Positions 1 through 6,199 of a stretch of DNA of 14,661 nucleotides are shown piece after piece; within the stretch, counting starts at the first letter, position 1; every line of letters begins with the position of its first letter. The notes beneath the pieces are model-generated. The model was not told where the DNA came from and made no database searches. It saw only the letters and a program-made list of their open reading frames with translations. The translations under genes were made by a program, and so were the position numbers. The DNA is from Ruminococcaceae bacterium UBA945 (GTDB taxonomy: Bacteria; Bacillota; Clostridia; Oscillospirales; Acutalibacteraceae): the NCBI GenBank assembly GCA_002293315.1, contig DBCZ01000072.1, forward strand, positions 36,055-50,715, in the 5' to 3' direction.

Positions 1-1709
1 GTAACCTTTTCGCTGTTCACTGCCGAAAGAGATTTAGTGGGCGAAAACGCCGCAATCGGCACCATCGTCGAACCGTGCGTGACGCTTGCCGTCATCGTAA
101 GCACCATGCCGAAGCAGTGGAACATCGGCACCTGAATAAGGAATCTGTCCGCGGTGGATAAATCCATTCTGTCGCCGATATTTTTGCCGTTATTCACGAC
201 GTTATAATGCGTCAGCATAACTCCCTTCGGGAATCCCGTTGTGCCGGAGGTATACTGCATGTTGCACACGTCGTGGCGGTTTATCATTGCCATGCGCTGG
301 TATACGATTTCAATCGGTGTATCGTCGGCGTAGGCGTTTGCCTGCTCCCAGGTAAGGCAGCCGGGCTGAGTGGAATCAACCGTGATGACGTTCCTCAAAA
401 ACGGCAGACGTTTAGAATGAAGCGGCTCGCCGGCCTTGTGCGTCTGAAGCTCGGGGCACAGCTCCTTGATTATGCCGACGTAATCGGAATCCTTAAAGCC
501 GTCAATCATAATCAGCGTGTGCGTGTCGCTTTGACGCAGCAAATATTCGGCCTCGTGTATTTTATACGCCGTGTTCACCGTTACGAGCACAGCGCCGATT
601 TTGGTCGCTGCCCAGAATGAGATGAACCAGGCCGGAACGTTCGTCGCCCAGATTGATACCTTGTCTCCGCGCTTCACGCCGAGGGAAATCAGTGCGCGCG
701 CGAATTTGTCAACATCATCGCGGAACTCGCTGTATGTACGCTGATAGTCAAATTCTGTGTATCTGAAAGCGTATTGGTCGGGGAATTCCTCGACTATTCT
801 ATCCAGAAGCTGGGGGAAGGTCAAGTCAATTAAAGCCTCTTTTTCCCATATGTACTGGCCGGTTTTTGCCCTGTTCCAGAGGAGTTCGCTGTGAGCTTTC
901 CGTGTCTCAAGGAACTCGCCCATATACTGGAAATACTGCGGGATGACGATGCCGCCGTCTTCCAAGTCGGCAGACCAGCGCTTCACCCATTCAAGCGAAA
1001 GATAGCCCTCATAATTGATTGAGCGCAGCGCGTTTATCATCTCGCCGATGGGTAAATCACCCTCGCCCATCATCTTATACGCAATTTTTCTGTCATTTAT
1101 GACACTGTCCTTTACATGCACGTATTTTATATACGCGCCGAGGTTCTGCACGGTCACCTCCGGCTCTTCGTTCATCACTCTGAACGGGTGGTGAATATCC
1201 CAGAGCGCTGCGACGGAGTCGCTGGCGGTCAGCTCAAGGATTTTTCGCAGCCTCGCGGTATCCGCGTATACGCCGTTCGTCTCCACAAGCAAGGTGACGT
1301 TGTGCAGCGCTGCGATCGGAGCTAGGGCTTTCAGCTGCTCAACGACCAAATCATCGTCCACGTCGCCGTCGGGCATGACGTCCAAGTCTGCGAGAATTCT
1401 AACGAATTCCGTGCCGGTTTTAGCCGCAAGCTCGATATATCCTGTGATTTCCTCAAGGTTTTCCTCGCGCTTATCGGCGAATTTCAGGCAGCAGCCAGAT
1501 GAAAAGCAAGACACGGCAAGCTTCAAATCGCCGAGCTTCTGCATCGTTTTCGTTATTTCACTGTCCACAAAGGGTTTTGCGCGGTAGGCAAAAATATCAT
1601 CGCCCAAGCCACGCACTTCAATTCCGTCAAAGCCGATGTCCGACGCAACGGAAATAATCTCCTGCCAGCTCAAGTTAGGGCAGGCAAGTGTAGAAAAACT
1701 AATCTTCAT
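1..1709 (-). CDS. Fusion protein: TIM-barrel sugar phosphate isomerase/epimerase domain + acyl-CoA synthetase (partial, runs off left edge)
   Basis: One uninterrupted reading frame of 569 codons starts at ATG 1709 (AGGAAG six bases upstream) and leaves the window with no stop. Residues 1 to about 270 resemble the xylose isomerase-like TIM-barrel (AP_endonuc_2) family; the expected metal ligands are visible as E143 (LVETNG), D171 (WDIHHP), H198 (YVHVKD) and E240 (LSLEW). After a linker (about 270-290), residues from 291 on are an AMP-binding acyl-CoA synthetase of the FadD type, with the P-loop YTSGTTGFPKG at 486-496 and IQVPMFHCFGM at 525-535. The synthetase C-terminal part (adenylate-hinge and lid domain) lies outside the window; a full protein of roughly 820-840 aa would be expected. 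I re-read the junction base by base and found no stop or frameshift. It is the last visible gene of the Na+-decarboxylase operon, 49 bases after the small OadG-like gene. The substrate of either half is unknown. Confidence 0.88.
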   Translation of the reverse strand, partial: MKISFSTLACPNLSWQEIISVASDIGFDGIEVRGLGDDIFAYRAKPFVDSEITKTMQKLGDLKLAVSCFSSGCCLKFADKREENLEEITGYIELAAKTGTEFVRILADLDVMPDGDVDDDLVVEQLKALAPIAALHNVTLLVETNGVYADTARLRKILELTASDSVAALWDIHHPFRVMNEEPEVTVQNLGAYIKYVHVKDSVINDRKIAYKMMGEGDLPIGEMINALRSINYEGYLSLEWVKRWSADLEDGGIVIPQYFQYMGEFLETRKAHSELLWNRAKTGQYIWEKEALIDLTFPQLLDRIVEEFPDQYAFRYTEFDYQRTYSEFRDDVDKFARALISLGVKRGDKVSIWATNVPAWFISFWAATKIGAVLVTVNTAYKIHEAEYLLRQSDTHTLIMIDGFKDSDYVGIIKELCPELQTHKAGEPLHSKRLPFLRNVITVDSTQPGCLTWEQANAYADDTPIEIVYQRMAMINRHDVCNMQYTSGTTGFPKGVMLTHYNVVNNGKNIGDRMDLSTADRFLIQVPMFHCFGMVLTMTASVTHGSTMVPIAAFSPTKSLSAVNSEKV

Positions 1710-1758
1710 ATTCTTCCTGTTTATACCTCTGCAAAAAATTCTCGGCAGCAAAAGCCAC

Positions 1759-1917
1759 TCAGCTCACATCGCCGTCTTTCTTTTTGCGCGAGGTGACGCG
1801 CGCAAAGATGAAAACGATAATCGCGATAATCGAGAGGACGATGAAAATGCCGAGCATTCCTTTACCCATCATTTCAAGCGCCGTCATAAAATTAGCCATA
1901 GCTTCAGGTGAAAACAT
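1759..1917 (-). CDS. Small OadG-like membrane subunit (52 aa)
   Basis: A 52-aa reading frame too short for usual length cut-offs. It starts at ATG 1917 behind a GGAGG five bases upstream and ends at TGA 1759-1761. Residues 1-20 are a short Met-rich N-terminus (MFSPEAMANFMTALEMMGKG), residues about 21-40 a single hydrophobic transmembrane helix (GIFIVLSIIAIIVFIFA), followed by a basic tail RVTSRKKKDGD. This architecture matches OadG-type gamma subunits of sodium ion-translocating decarboxylases, in which a short N-terminus and one helix anchor the complex next to the beta subunit, and 50-aa OadG-related proteins are known beside beta-subunit genes. The beta subunit is encoded upstream in the same operon, which supports the assignment. 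The soluble biotin-binding extension of longer gamma proteins is absent. Confidence 0.8.
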   Translation of the reverse strand: MFSPEAMANFMTALEMMGKGMLGIFIVLSIIAIIVFIFARVTSRKKKDGDVS

Positions 1918-2006
1918 TATGTCCTCCAAACCGAGTGCAGTAATTATACACTCTCAATTCGATTTTATTCTTCCGATTTAGCAATTTAACACTATAAAGC
2001 ACTAAA

Positions 2007-2444
2007 TTATTTTTGATTCGGATTTTTATACATGCTCGCATCCCACGGGGCGGCGGGGTCAAAATCATCTTCCGGATGATGCTGCGGTACTGTCAGATAC
2101 CACCAGCAGCCGAATTTATCAATAACCTCCGCAGAGCACGGGCTCCACGGCAGCGGGCCTACCTCTGTCTTAACCTTTCCGCCCTCGCGCAGAATGTCAA
2201 AGGCCCTGCGAAGCTCAGCTTCATCGGCAAACTGGAAGCCCAGCTGGACGAGGTTGTTGGTCACAGCGTTTTCATCGGATTCGATGACATTAAGCATTTC
2301 CTCATCATTTTTGTAGAGCTCTGAGTGGAAATAAGAGCCGTCAGCGTTCTTGACATGATACCCAAGCTCCAGGCTGAAAGCTTTAATATAAAGCTCAACA
2401 GCCTCCGCGCTGTTTTTAACGTGTAAACCGATTCCTATTTTCAT
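2007..2444 (-). CDS. VOC-fold protein, PhnB/glyoxalase-like
   Basis: 145 aa, starting at ATG 2444 with GAGG upstream, only 13 bases after the stop of the decarboxylase beta subunit, so it is probably translated from the same mRNA. The sequence begins with the VOC pattern GIGLHVKNSAEAVELYIKAF, has GSYFHSEL and a C-terminal CWWYLTV strand, as in PhnB/YjdN-like members of the vicinal oxygen chelate superfamily. Position in an acyl-CoA/decarboxylase operon raises the possibility of a methylmalonyl-CoA epimerase-like role, since that enzyme has the same fold and size. I do not see the typical epimerase signature, so the function is left open. The N-terminal H8 could be a metal ligand. Confidence 0.8.
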   Translation of the reverse strand: MKIGIGLHVKNSAEAVELYIKAFSLELGYHVKNADGSYFHSELYKNDEEMLNVIESDENAVTNNLVQLGFQFADEAELRRAFDILREGGKVKTEVGPLPWSPCSAEVIDKFGCWWYLTVPQHHPEDDFDPAAPWDASMYKNPNQK

Positions 2445-2457
2445 GCCATTACCTCAA

Positions 2458-3582
2458 TCACATGAAGAAGCCGAGCACGATTCCGCCGGCCAGCACAGAG
2501 GCAATCTGCCCCGAAACATTGGCGCCTACGGCATGCATGAGCAGATGATTCTGATTGTCTTCCTTTATGCCCATCTTCTCAATGACGCGCGCGCTCATCG
2601 GGAAAGCCGAGATACCCGCCGCGCCGACCATCGGGTTGACCTTTTCCTTGCTGAAGAGATTCAGCAGCTTTGCAAACAACACGCCGCCTATGGAATCAAA
2701 CACGAACGCGAACAACCCGAGCGCCATAATGATAAGCGTGTCAAGCCGCACAAATTGCTCTGCCCTCATCGAGAACGAAATTGTCAGGCCGAGAAGCAGC
2801 GTGACGAGATTCGCCAGCACGTTCTGCGCCGTTTCCGAGAGGCTGCGCAAAACGCCGCATTCTCTTATGAGGTTGCCGAACATCAAGAAGCCGACGAGCG
2901 AAACAGAAGCCGGCGCAACAAGCCCCGCGATTATCGTCACGATAATGGGGAAGAGAATCTTCGTTGTTTTTGTGACGGTTGCGGGCCTGTATGTCATGCG
3001 GATTCTGCGCTCTTTCTTTGTTGTGACGAGCTTTATGGCCGCCGGCTGGATAATCGGCACAAGCGCCATATACGAATATGCCGCCACAGCAATGGGGCCG
3101 ACGAAGTTTGAATCCAGAACCTGCGAAACGAGAATGGAAGTAGGGCCGTCTGCCGCGCCGATGATGCCGAAGGACGCAGCGTCCTTCAAATCATAGCCAA
3201 GCAATGCCGCAAACGCGATTGTAAGGAAAATGCCGAACTGTGCCGCCGCGCCGAACAGAAACATCTTCGGGTTGGAAAGCAGCGGGCCGAAATCAATCAT
3301 CGCGCCTATGCCGATGAACAGAAGAAGCGGCATGGCCTCTGAAGCCTCAATGCCCACGTTGAACAGCCATTCGATAATTCCGGTGGCTTCAACCCCACCG
3401 ATTTCATAATTGAGAACCCCCGTAAAAGGCAGGTTCACGAGAATCGCGCCGAAGCCCATCGGAAGCAGCAGTGAAGGCTCATATTCCTTTTTCACCGCCA
3501 GCCAGATAAGCAGCGCGCCGACTACGTACATCACAACCTGCTGCCATGTTATCGACATCAGGCCTTCCCACAGAAACTCCAT
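2458..3582 (-). CDS. Sodium ion-translocating decarboxylase beta subunit (OadB/GcdB/MmdB family)
   Basis: 374 aa from ATG 3582, chosen because GGAGGG lies just upstream; an in-frame ATG at 3639 would put the start inside the leader hairpin region. The protein is a polytopic membrane carboxybiotin decarboxylase subunit coupling decarboxylation to Na+ export. Family hallmarks seen: GAADGPT at 142-148 with the conserved Asp at 145, YSYMALVPIIQPAAIKL around 169-185, NPMVGAAGISAFPMSARV at 316-333, and the C-terminal NHLLMHAVGANVSGQI (346-360), where the family usually has a Pro at the Ala of GAN. Length is usual for the family. Sequence alone does not say whether the partner alpha subunit uses oxaloacetate, glutaconyl-CoA or methylmalonyl-CoA. 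No alpha subunit or biotin carrier is in the window. First gene after the structured leader. Confidence 0.95.
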   Translation of the reverse strand: MEFLWEGLMSITWQQVVMYVVGALLIWLAVKKEYEPSLLLPMGFGAILVNLPFTGVLNYEIGGVEATGIIEWLFNVGIEASEAMPLLLFIGIGAMIDFGPLLSNPKMFLFGAAAQFGIFLTIAFAALLGYDLKDAASFGIIGAADGPTSILVSQVLDSNFVGPIAVAAYSYMALVPIIQPAAIKLVTTKKERRIRMTYRPATVTKTTKILFPIIVTIIAGLVAPASVSLVGFLMFGNLIRECGVLRSLSETAQNVLANLVTLLLGLTISFSMRAEQFVRLDTLIIMALGLFAFVFDSIGGVLFAKLLNLFSKEKVNPMVGAAGISAFPMSARVIEKMGIKEDNQNHLLMHAVGANVSGQIASVLAGGIVLGFFM

Positions 3583-3624
3583 AATACCCTCCAATTTCGA
3601 TATATTATGATGATTATATAACAA

Positions 3625-3657
3625 CAGACCTGTGTCCACAAAAAGAACACAGGTCTG
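3625..3657 (-). terminator. Leader terminator hairpin before the decarboxylase operon
   Basis: A perfect 11-bp inverted repeat (3625-3635 with 3647-3657) with an 11-base loop, followed on the minus strand by a moderately U-rich tail (TTGTTATAT). It sits between the leader aptamer and the start codon at 3582. Its upstream arm contains the 3' strand of the leader's closing helix P1, so the two structures exclude each other, which is the usual design of a transcription-attenuating riboswitch. Confidence 0.75.
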
Positions 3658-3740
3658 GTCATTTCAAGCTAAACCAGAATGATAAAATCATTCAGTTTGT
3701 TGACTTAGCCACGCTATCGCGCCGACTACTCCCCTATATC
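3646..3740 (-). promoter_or_regulatory. Candidate metal-ion riboswitch aptamer (Na+-I/DUF1646-like or yybP-ykoY-like)
   Basis: The predicted transcript begins at about 3740, at the first base of an 8-bp helix P1 (3733-3740 with 3646-3653, including G-U pairs). Directly inside P1 is GGGGAGUAG, a sequence characteristic of the yybP-ykoY (Mn2+) aptamer core. Then follow a hairpin at 3708-3726 (GCGC-GAUA-GCGU core) and a long hairpin at 3671-3698 (GAAUGA/UCAUUC plus AAACU/GGUUU with one bulge), and an AAAUGACCAGACC strand closing P1. P1 competes with the downstream terminator, so ligand binding would favour read-through (ON switch). The class is uncertain: the 5' core recalls yybP-ykoY, but the regulated gene is a sodium pump, which fits the Na+-sensing DUF1646 class better. 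I cannot run a covariance-model search. Confidence 0.7.
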
Positions 3741-3746
3741 GCAACA

Positions 3747-3775
3747 ATTCTATCATCTTACGAAGCTTTAGTCAA
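3747..3775 (-). promoter_or_regulatory. Promoter of the Na+-decarboxylase operon
   Basis: On the minus strand a -35 box TTGACT (3770-3775) is followed after 17 bases by TAGAAT (3747-3752). Initiation seven bases on falls at about 3740, exactly where the P1 helix of the leader begins. A 7-bp inverted repeat (3774-3780 with 3789-3795) overlaps the upstream edge of the -35 box. Confidence 0.8.
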
Positions 3776-3796
3776 CACATAAATTCGCATGTGTTA

Positions 3797-4246
3797 TTAG
3801 GCACCGGGGAGAGTGCTTTCATCAACGACATCGCCTTTTCCGCCTCTGCAACCCGTGCAGAAGCCTTTGAAAACAACAGTTGCCTCATGAATGACATAAA
3901 CTAAGTGACTATGCTTGTTAGAAACCTGCACAAGCGCGTCTTCATTGAAGAAAGCTTCTTGAATATCACGAATTGCTCCGCAATTTTCACAAATCAGGTG
4001 CGAGTGCGGCTGAATATTACCGTCAAAATGCTCCTGCCCGTTAACCACGCCGACACTATGCGACTTACCTGTTTCGCAAAGCTTTTTCAGATTGCGATAT
4101 ACAGTGCCAAGGCTGAGGTTTGGGTAGCGCGGACGAAGCTGAGAATAAACCCAGTCAGCTGTGGGGTGCGAGGAGGTTTCCTGTAGAGTTTTGAGAATTG
4201 CGGTTCGTTTACGGCTGAAATTTTCTCTTGTGAGCTTTTGCTCCAT
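3797..4246 (-). CDS. perR: Fur-family transcriptional repressor, PerR-like
   Basis: 149 aa from ATG 4246 (GGAG eight bases upstream); the longer in-frame extension to 4447 reads through the promoter region and encodes an unrelated hydrophobic stretch. An N-terminal winged helix (about 10-65) carries HPTADWVY and SLGTVYRNL, typical of Fur/PerR. The regulatory metal site of PerR is fully present: H27, D75, H81, H83 and D94 correspond to the five ligands known in Bacillus PerR, and two CxxC motifs (C86/C89 and C130/C133) form the structural zinc site. The family senses peroxide by metal-catalysed histidine oxidation and represses oxidative-stress genes by binding AT-rich palindromes. PerR is preferred over Fur or Zur on the ligand set and the clostridial-type sequence; target genes are not visible apart from possible autoregulation. 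Confidence 0.88.
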   Translation of the reverse strand: MEQKLTRENFSRKRTAILKTLQETSSHPTADWVYSQLRPRYPNLSLGTVYRNLKKLCETGKSHSVGVVNGQEHFDGNIQPHSHLICENCGAIRDIQEAFFNEDALVQVSNKHSHLVYVIHEATVVFKGFCTGCRGGKGDVVDESTLPGA

Positions 4247-4317
4247 AATTATCTCCAGTAGTCTTTGAAATATATTGTCAGTGATTATCGAAGCGAAACA
4301 GCACTTCAATGTTACAC

Positions 4318-4346
4318 AGTATATCACCATATATCCGAAAAGTAAA
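4318..4346 (-). promoter_or_regulatory. perR promoter
   Basis: Minus-strand TTTACT (4341-4346), 17-base spacer, TATACT (4318-4323), giving a start near 4311 and a leader of about 65 bases before the perR ATG. Confidence 0.65.
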
Positions 4347-4353
4347 GCGCTTT

Positions 4354-4368
4354 TGATAATTATTCTTA
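4354..4368. promoter_or_regulatory. Candidate Per-box operator upstream of perR
   Basis: The 15-base sequence TGATAATTATTCTTA matches the Bacillus Per box TTATAATnATTATAA at 11 of 14 defined positions and lies 7 bases upstream of the perR -35 box. In this AT-rich stretch some similarity is expected by chance, so autoregulation is only suggested. Confidence 0.35.
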
Positions 4369-4394
4369 AAATAAATATTAATGCAAAAAAACCT

Positions 4395-5060
4395 TTAAGT
4401 ATCTCTTCCACATACCATTTTAACGAGCGGCTTGCGCGTCTTATCATCGCTTAGGGCAATAACCTCGTCGCCGAATTCAATCACCGATGAGCCGTTGGGG
4501 ATAATCAAGTCGCCGTTTCTTATAATGGAAATAATGAGAGTGTCTTTGGGAAAATCAATTGCGTGCAGCGCTTTGCCGATTATCCTGGAATCAGAATTCA
4601 CCTTCATTGACGATATGTTGACCTGCCCCTGGTTGAGTGTGGCGAGCAGATGCATACTGGATAAATCCGCCTCCTGCTCTATCATCTTGGAGATAATTTC
4701 GGTGCTGCTGACTGTGTTTGTTATTCCGAGAACCCTGAAGGTTTCGATATTTCTCGGGTTGCTTGCCCGCGCTATGACCTTCTTTGCCCCAAAATAATTC
4801 TTGCCTATTTGCGCCGCAACGAGATTATCCTGGTCGCTTCCGGTGACGGCCATAAGGCAGTCGCAGCCTTTTGCGTGCGCCTTTTCAAGCACCTTGATGT
4901 TCGTTCCGTCACCCATTATTATCTCGGCGTCAAGTTCATTTGCGAGCCTTTCGGCGCGCGCGCGGTTGCACTCAATGAGGCTTATCACATGCTTCTTTTC
5001 AAGCATCATGCGCGCCAAATCTTGTCCTATTTTCCCGCCGCCGATAATTACCATATTCAT
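4395..5060 (-). CDS. TrkA-family K+ channel regulatory subunit (RCK domains, NAD-binding), first of a pair
   Basis: 221 aa from ATG 5060, preceded by GAGAGG at good spacing; an ATG at 5075 lies before the SD. Residues 1-130 are a TrkA-N Rossmann domain with the dinucleotide-binding GGGKIG (7-12), the acidic residue E30 at the end of strand 2, and GDGT at 50-53. The remainder is a TrkA-C domain ending near residue 215. The family forms cytoplasmic gating rings for TrkH/KtrB potassium transporters and binds NAD(H) or ATP. It is cotranscribed behind a second TrkA-like gene with a repeat element in the 133-base gap. No TrkH/KtrB pore gene is in the window. Confidence 0.93.
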   Translation of the reverse strand: MNMVIIGGGKIGQDLARMMLEKKHVISLIECNRARAERLANELDAEIIMGDGTNIKVLEKAHAKGCDCLMAVTGSDQDNLVAAQIGKNYFGAKKVIARASNPRNIETFRVLGITNTVSSTEIISKMIEQEADLSSMHLLATLNQGQVNISSMKVNSDSRIIGKALHAIDFPKDTLIISIIRNGDLIIPNGSSVIEFGDEVIALSDDKTRKPLVKMVCGRDT

Positions 5061-5096
5061 ATTGTTGCCTCTCAATCGCAGTTTTAACGAAAAGCT

Positions 5097-5193
5097 TGTT
5101 GCCCTTAACGCCCTTAATTATCAATTGCCAATTGCCCTTAACGGCGCGCCGCGTCGGCGCTCCGTTGGGCAAAGTCTACTGTCAATTGCGCTT
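5097..5193 (-). repeat. Dispersed AAGGGC/AATTGACA repeat, copy A
   Basis: The gap between the two trkA genes. Read on the minus strand it starts directly after the TAG stop (5194-5196) with AAGCGCAATTGACAG, has a GC-rich palindromic core around 5151-5175 (GGAGCGCCGACGCGGCGCGCC), and ends with AATTGATAATTAAGGGC and another TTAAGGGC. The same modules recur in four other gaps of this window. Confidence 0.7.
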
Positions 5194-5817
5194 CTAGTCT
5201 ATTTTCTTACAGAAAATGATTACATCGTCCTCCACGATAATTTCCTTTGTGAGCTCGCTTCTGAACTTGAAGACGCCGTTTTGCTCCTCTATGGCGAAAA
5301 CGAACGTCCCAGCCTTTTCCTCAATCTGCGAGACTGTCATTCCGACATATGCCTTTCCTGCACGCTGCTCATAAAGAGATACGGTGCTGCTGCCGAAATT
5401 CACCTGTGCGCTTTGAAGCGGATTCACAATGGCATCCACAATCTTTTCACCGGCCATGTTAGTCGGGCAGACCGTTTTAAGCCCGAAGCGCTCAAAGATA
5501 TGTTCGCGGTACGGGTCGGAGATTCTCGCCACGACTGTTTTGATATTGAAATAATTCTTCGCGATTTGCCCAACCGTGATATTCAGATTGTCGTCAGAGG
5601 TGGTCACTGCCACTACGTCGCAATCCTCAATGCCCGCATTGCGCAGCGCATTCAAATCCAGAGGAAATCCGATATACTCCACGCCGTCAAAATCAGGGGA
5701 GAGGAGCTGAAGCTTGTCACTCTGCTCTTCAATTATTGCCACATCATGCCCGATGCTATCAAGGCTTTCCGCGACTGCTCTTCCGAGAAGCCCCGCACCC
5801 ACCACAAGGATATTCAT
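5194..5817 (-). CDS. TrkA-family K+ channel regulatory subunit (RCK domains), second of a pair
   Basis: 207 aa from ATG 5817, with GGAAGGA upstream; the ATG at 5838 has no such site. The N-terminal Rossmann fold shows GAGLLG (7-12) and E30, but the usual GDGT motif after strand 3 is replaced by GFPLD (50-54), so nucleotide binding may differ from that of its neighbour. Residues from about 135 form a TrkA-C domain ending in EDDVIIFCKKID. Together with the downstream gene it resembles the two halves of long tandem TrkA proteins split into separate subunits. It is the first gene after the promoter at 5932-5961. Role: cytoplasmic gating subunit of a K+ uptake system encoded elsewhere (inference from family). 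Confidence 0.93.
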   Translation of the reverse strand: MNILVVGAGLLGRAVAESLDSIGHDVAIIEEQSDKLQLLSPDFDGVEYIGFPLDLNALRNAGIEDCDVVAVTTSDDNLNITVGQIAKNYFNIKTVVARISDPYREHIFERFGLKTVCPTNMAGEKIVDAIVNPLQSAQVNFGSSTVSLYEQRAGKAYVGMTVSQIEEKAGTFVFAIEEQNGVFKFRSELTKEIIVEDDVIIFCKKID

Positions 5818-5931
5818 GTCATTTTCCTTCCATTGCATTTGAATTATGGAAATAAATTATATATTATGGAAACTGAATTATGTCACCAATGAAAACGATA
5901 ATAGCCATTAAATATAAAGATGAGCAAGACA

Positions 5932-5961
5932 ATTATATATACTACCTAAGAAATATGTCAA
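5932..5961 (-). promoter_or_regulatory. Promoter of the trkA pair
   Basis: Minus strand TTGACA (5956-5961), 18-base spacer, TATAAT (5932-5937); both boxes are perfect consensus. A start near 5925 gives a leader of about 108 bases. The leader contains TTTCCATAAT twice (5862-5871 and 5841-5850 on the minus strand) but I recognise no riboswitch in it, in particular no c-di-AMP (ydaO) core. Confidence 0.8.
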
Positions 5962-6112
5962 CCAAATTATGACAATCAGTAATTCACCCAGCCATCCTTC
6001 GTTTATCTTATCAAGCTTACCCTTCTAATCATCGCGCAAAGCATTGCAGCTTATCCCGCAGTTAGAGGCATTTAAGGTCGCCCCCAAATGCCCCGTTTAA
6101 TATAGTTTATCT
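5962..6112. other. Intergenic stretch without a recognised gene
   Basis: The gap between the trk promoter and the lipoprotein gene end. It holds a weak hairpin (GGCATTT at 6068-6074 with AAATGCC at 6087-6093) without a convincing U-tract on either strand, and no credible reading frame. Confidence 0.5.
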
Positions 6113-6199
6113 TTTGGCCTTATGCCTTTAACTGTCAATTATGCATTATCCTTATCGGAGCGCCGAGTCGTCACTCCCTACAAATTATCCATTGCACCT
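6113..6199 (-). repeat. Dispersed AAGGGC/AATTGACA repeat, copy B
   Basis: Read on the minus strand it follows the lipoprotein stop (TAA 6200-6202) with AGGTGCAATGGATAATTTG, then CGGCGCTCCGATAAGG, AATGCATAATTGACAG and TTAAAGGC. Order and wording match copies A and E with divergence. Confidence 0.65.

Noticed and set aside
207..1587. Several plus-strand frames at the left end
   Set aside because: They are antisense to the continuous isomerase/acyl-CoA synthetase frame, which has motifs, start and ribosome binding site.
2443..3196. Two plus-strand frames of over 200 aa opposite the decarboxylase beta subunit
   Set aside because: Both are antisense to a clear polytopic membrane protein; one is His/Arg-rich in the manner of reverse-strand artefacts.
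4247..4447. 67-residue N-terminal extension of the PerR-like protein
   Set aside because: The extension crosses the promoter and has no ribosome binding site; the shorter start at 4246 has one and matches the family N-terminus.
4801..5892. A 363-aa plus-strand open frame across both trkA genes
   Set aside because: It lies antisense to two well-recognised TrkA genes, has no ribosome binding site and no family resemblance; it is a shadow of codon usage on the other strand.
5818..5930. Leader of the trkA pair as a c-di-AMP (ydaO) riboswitch
   Set aside because: The association is expected for K+ transport genes, but the roughly 108-base leader is AT-rich, too short and lacks the recognisable core; only a short direct repeat is present.
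6068..6093. Hairpin GGCATTT/AAATGCC as a terminator of the lipoprotein gene
   Set aside because: Only 7 bp with a long loop and no U-tract on either strand.
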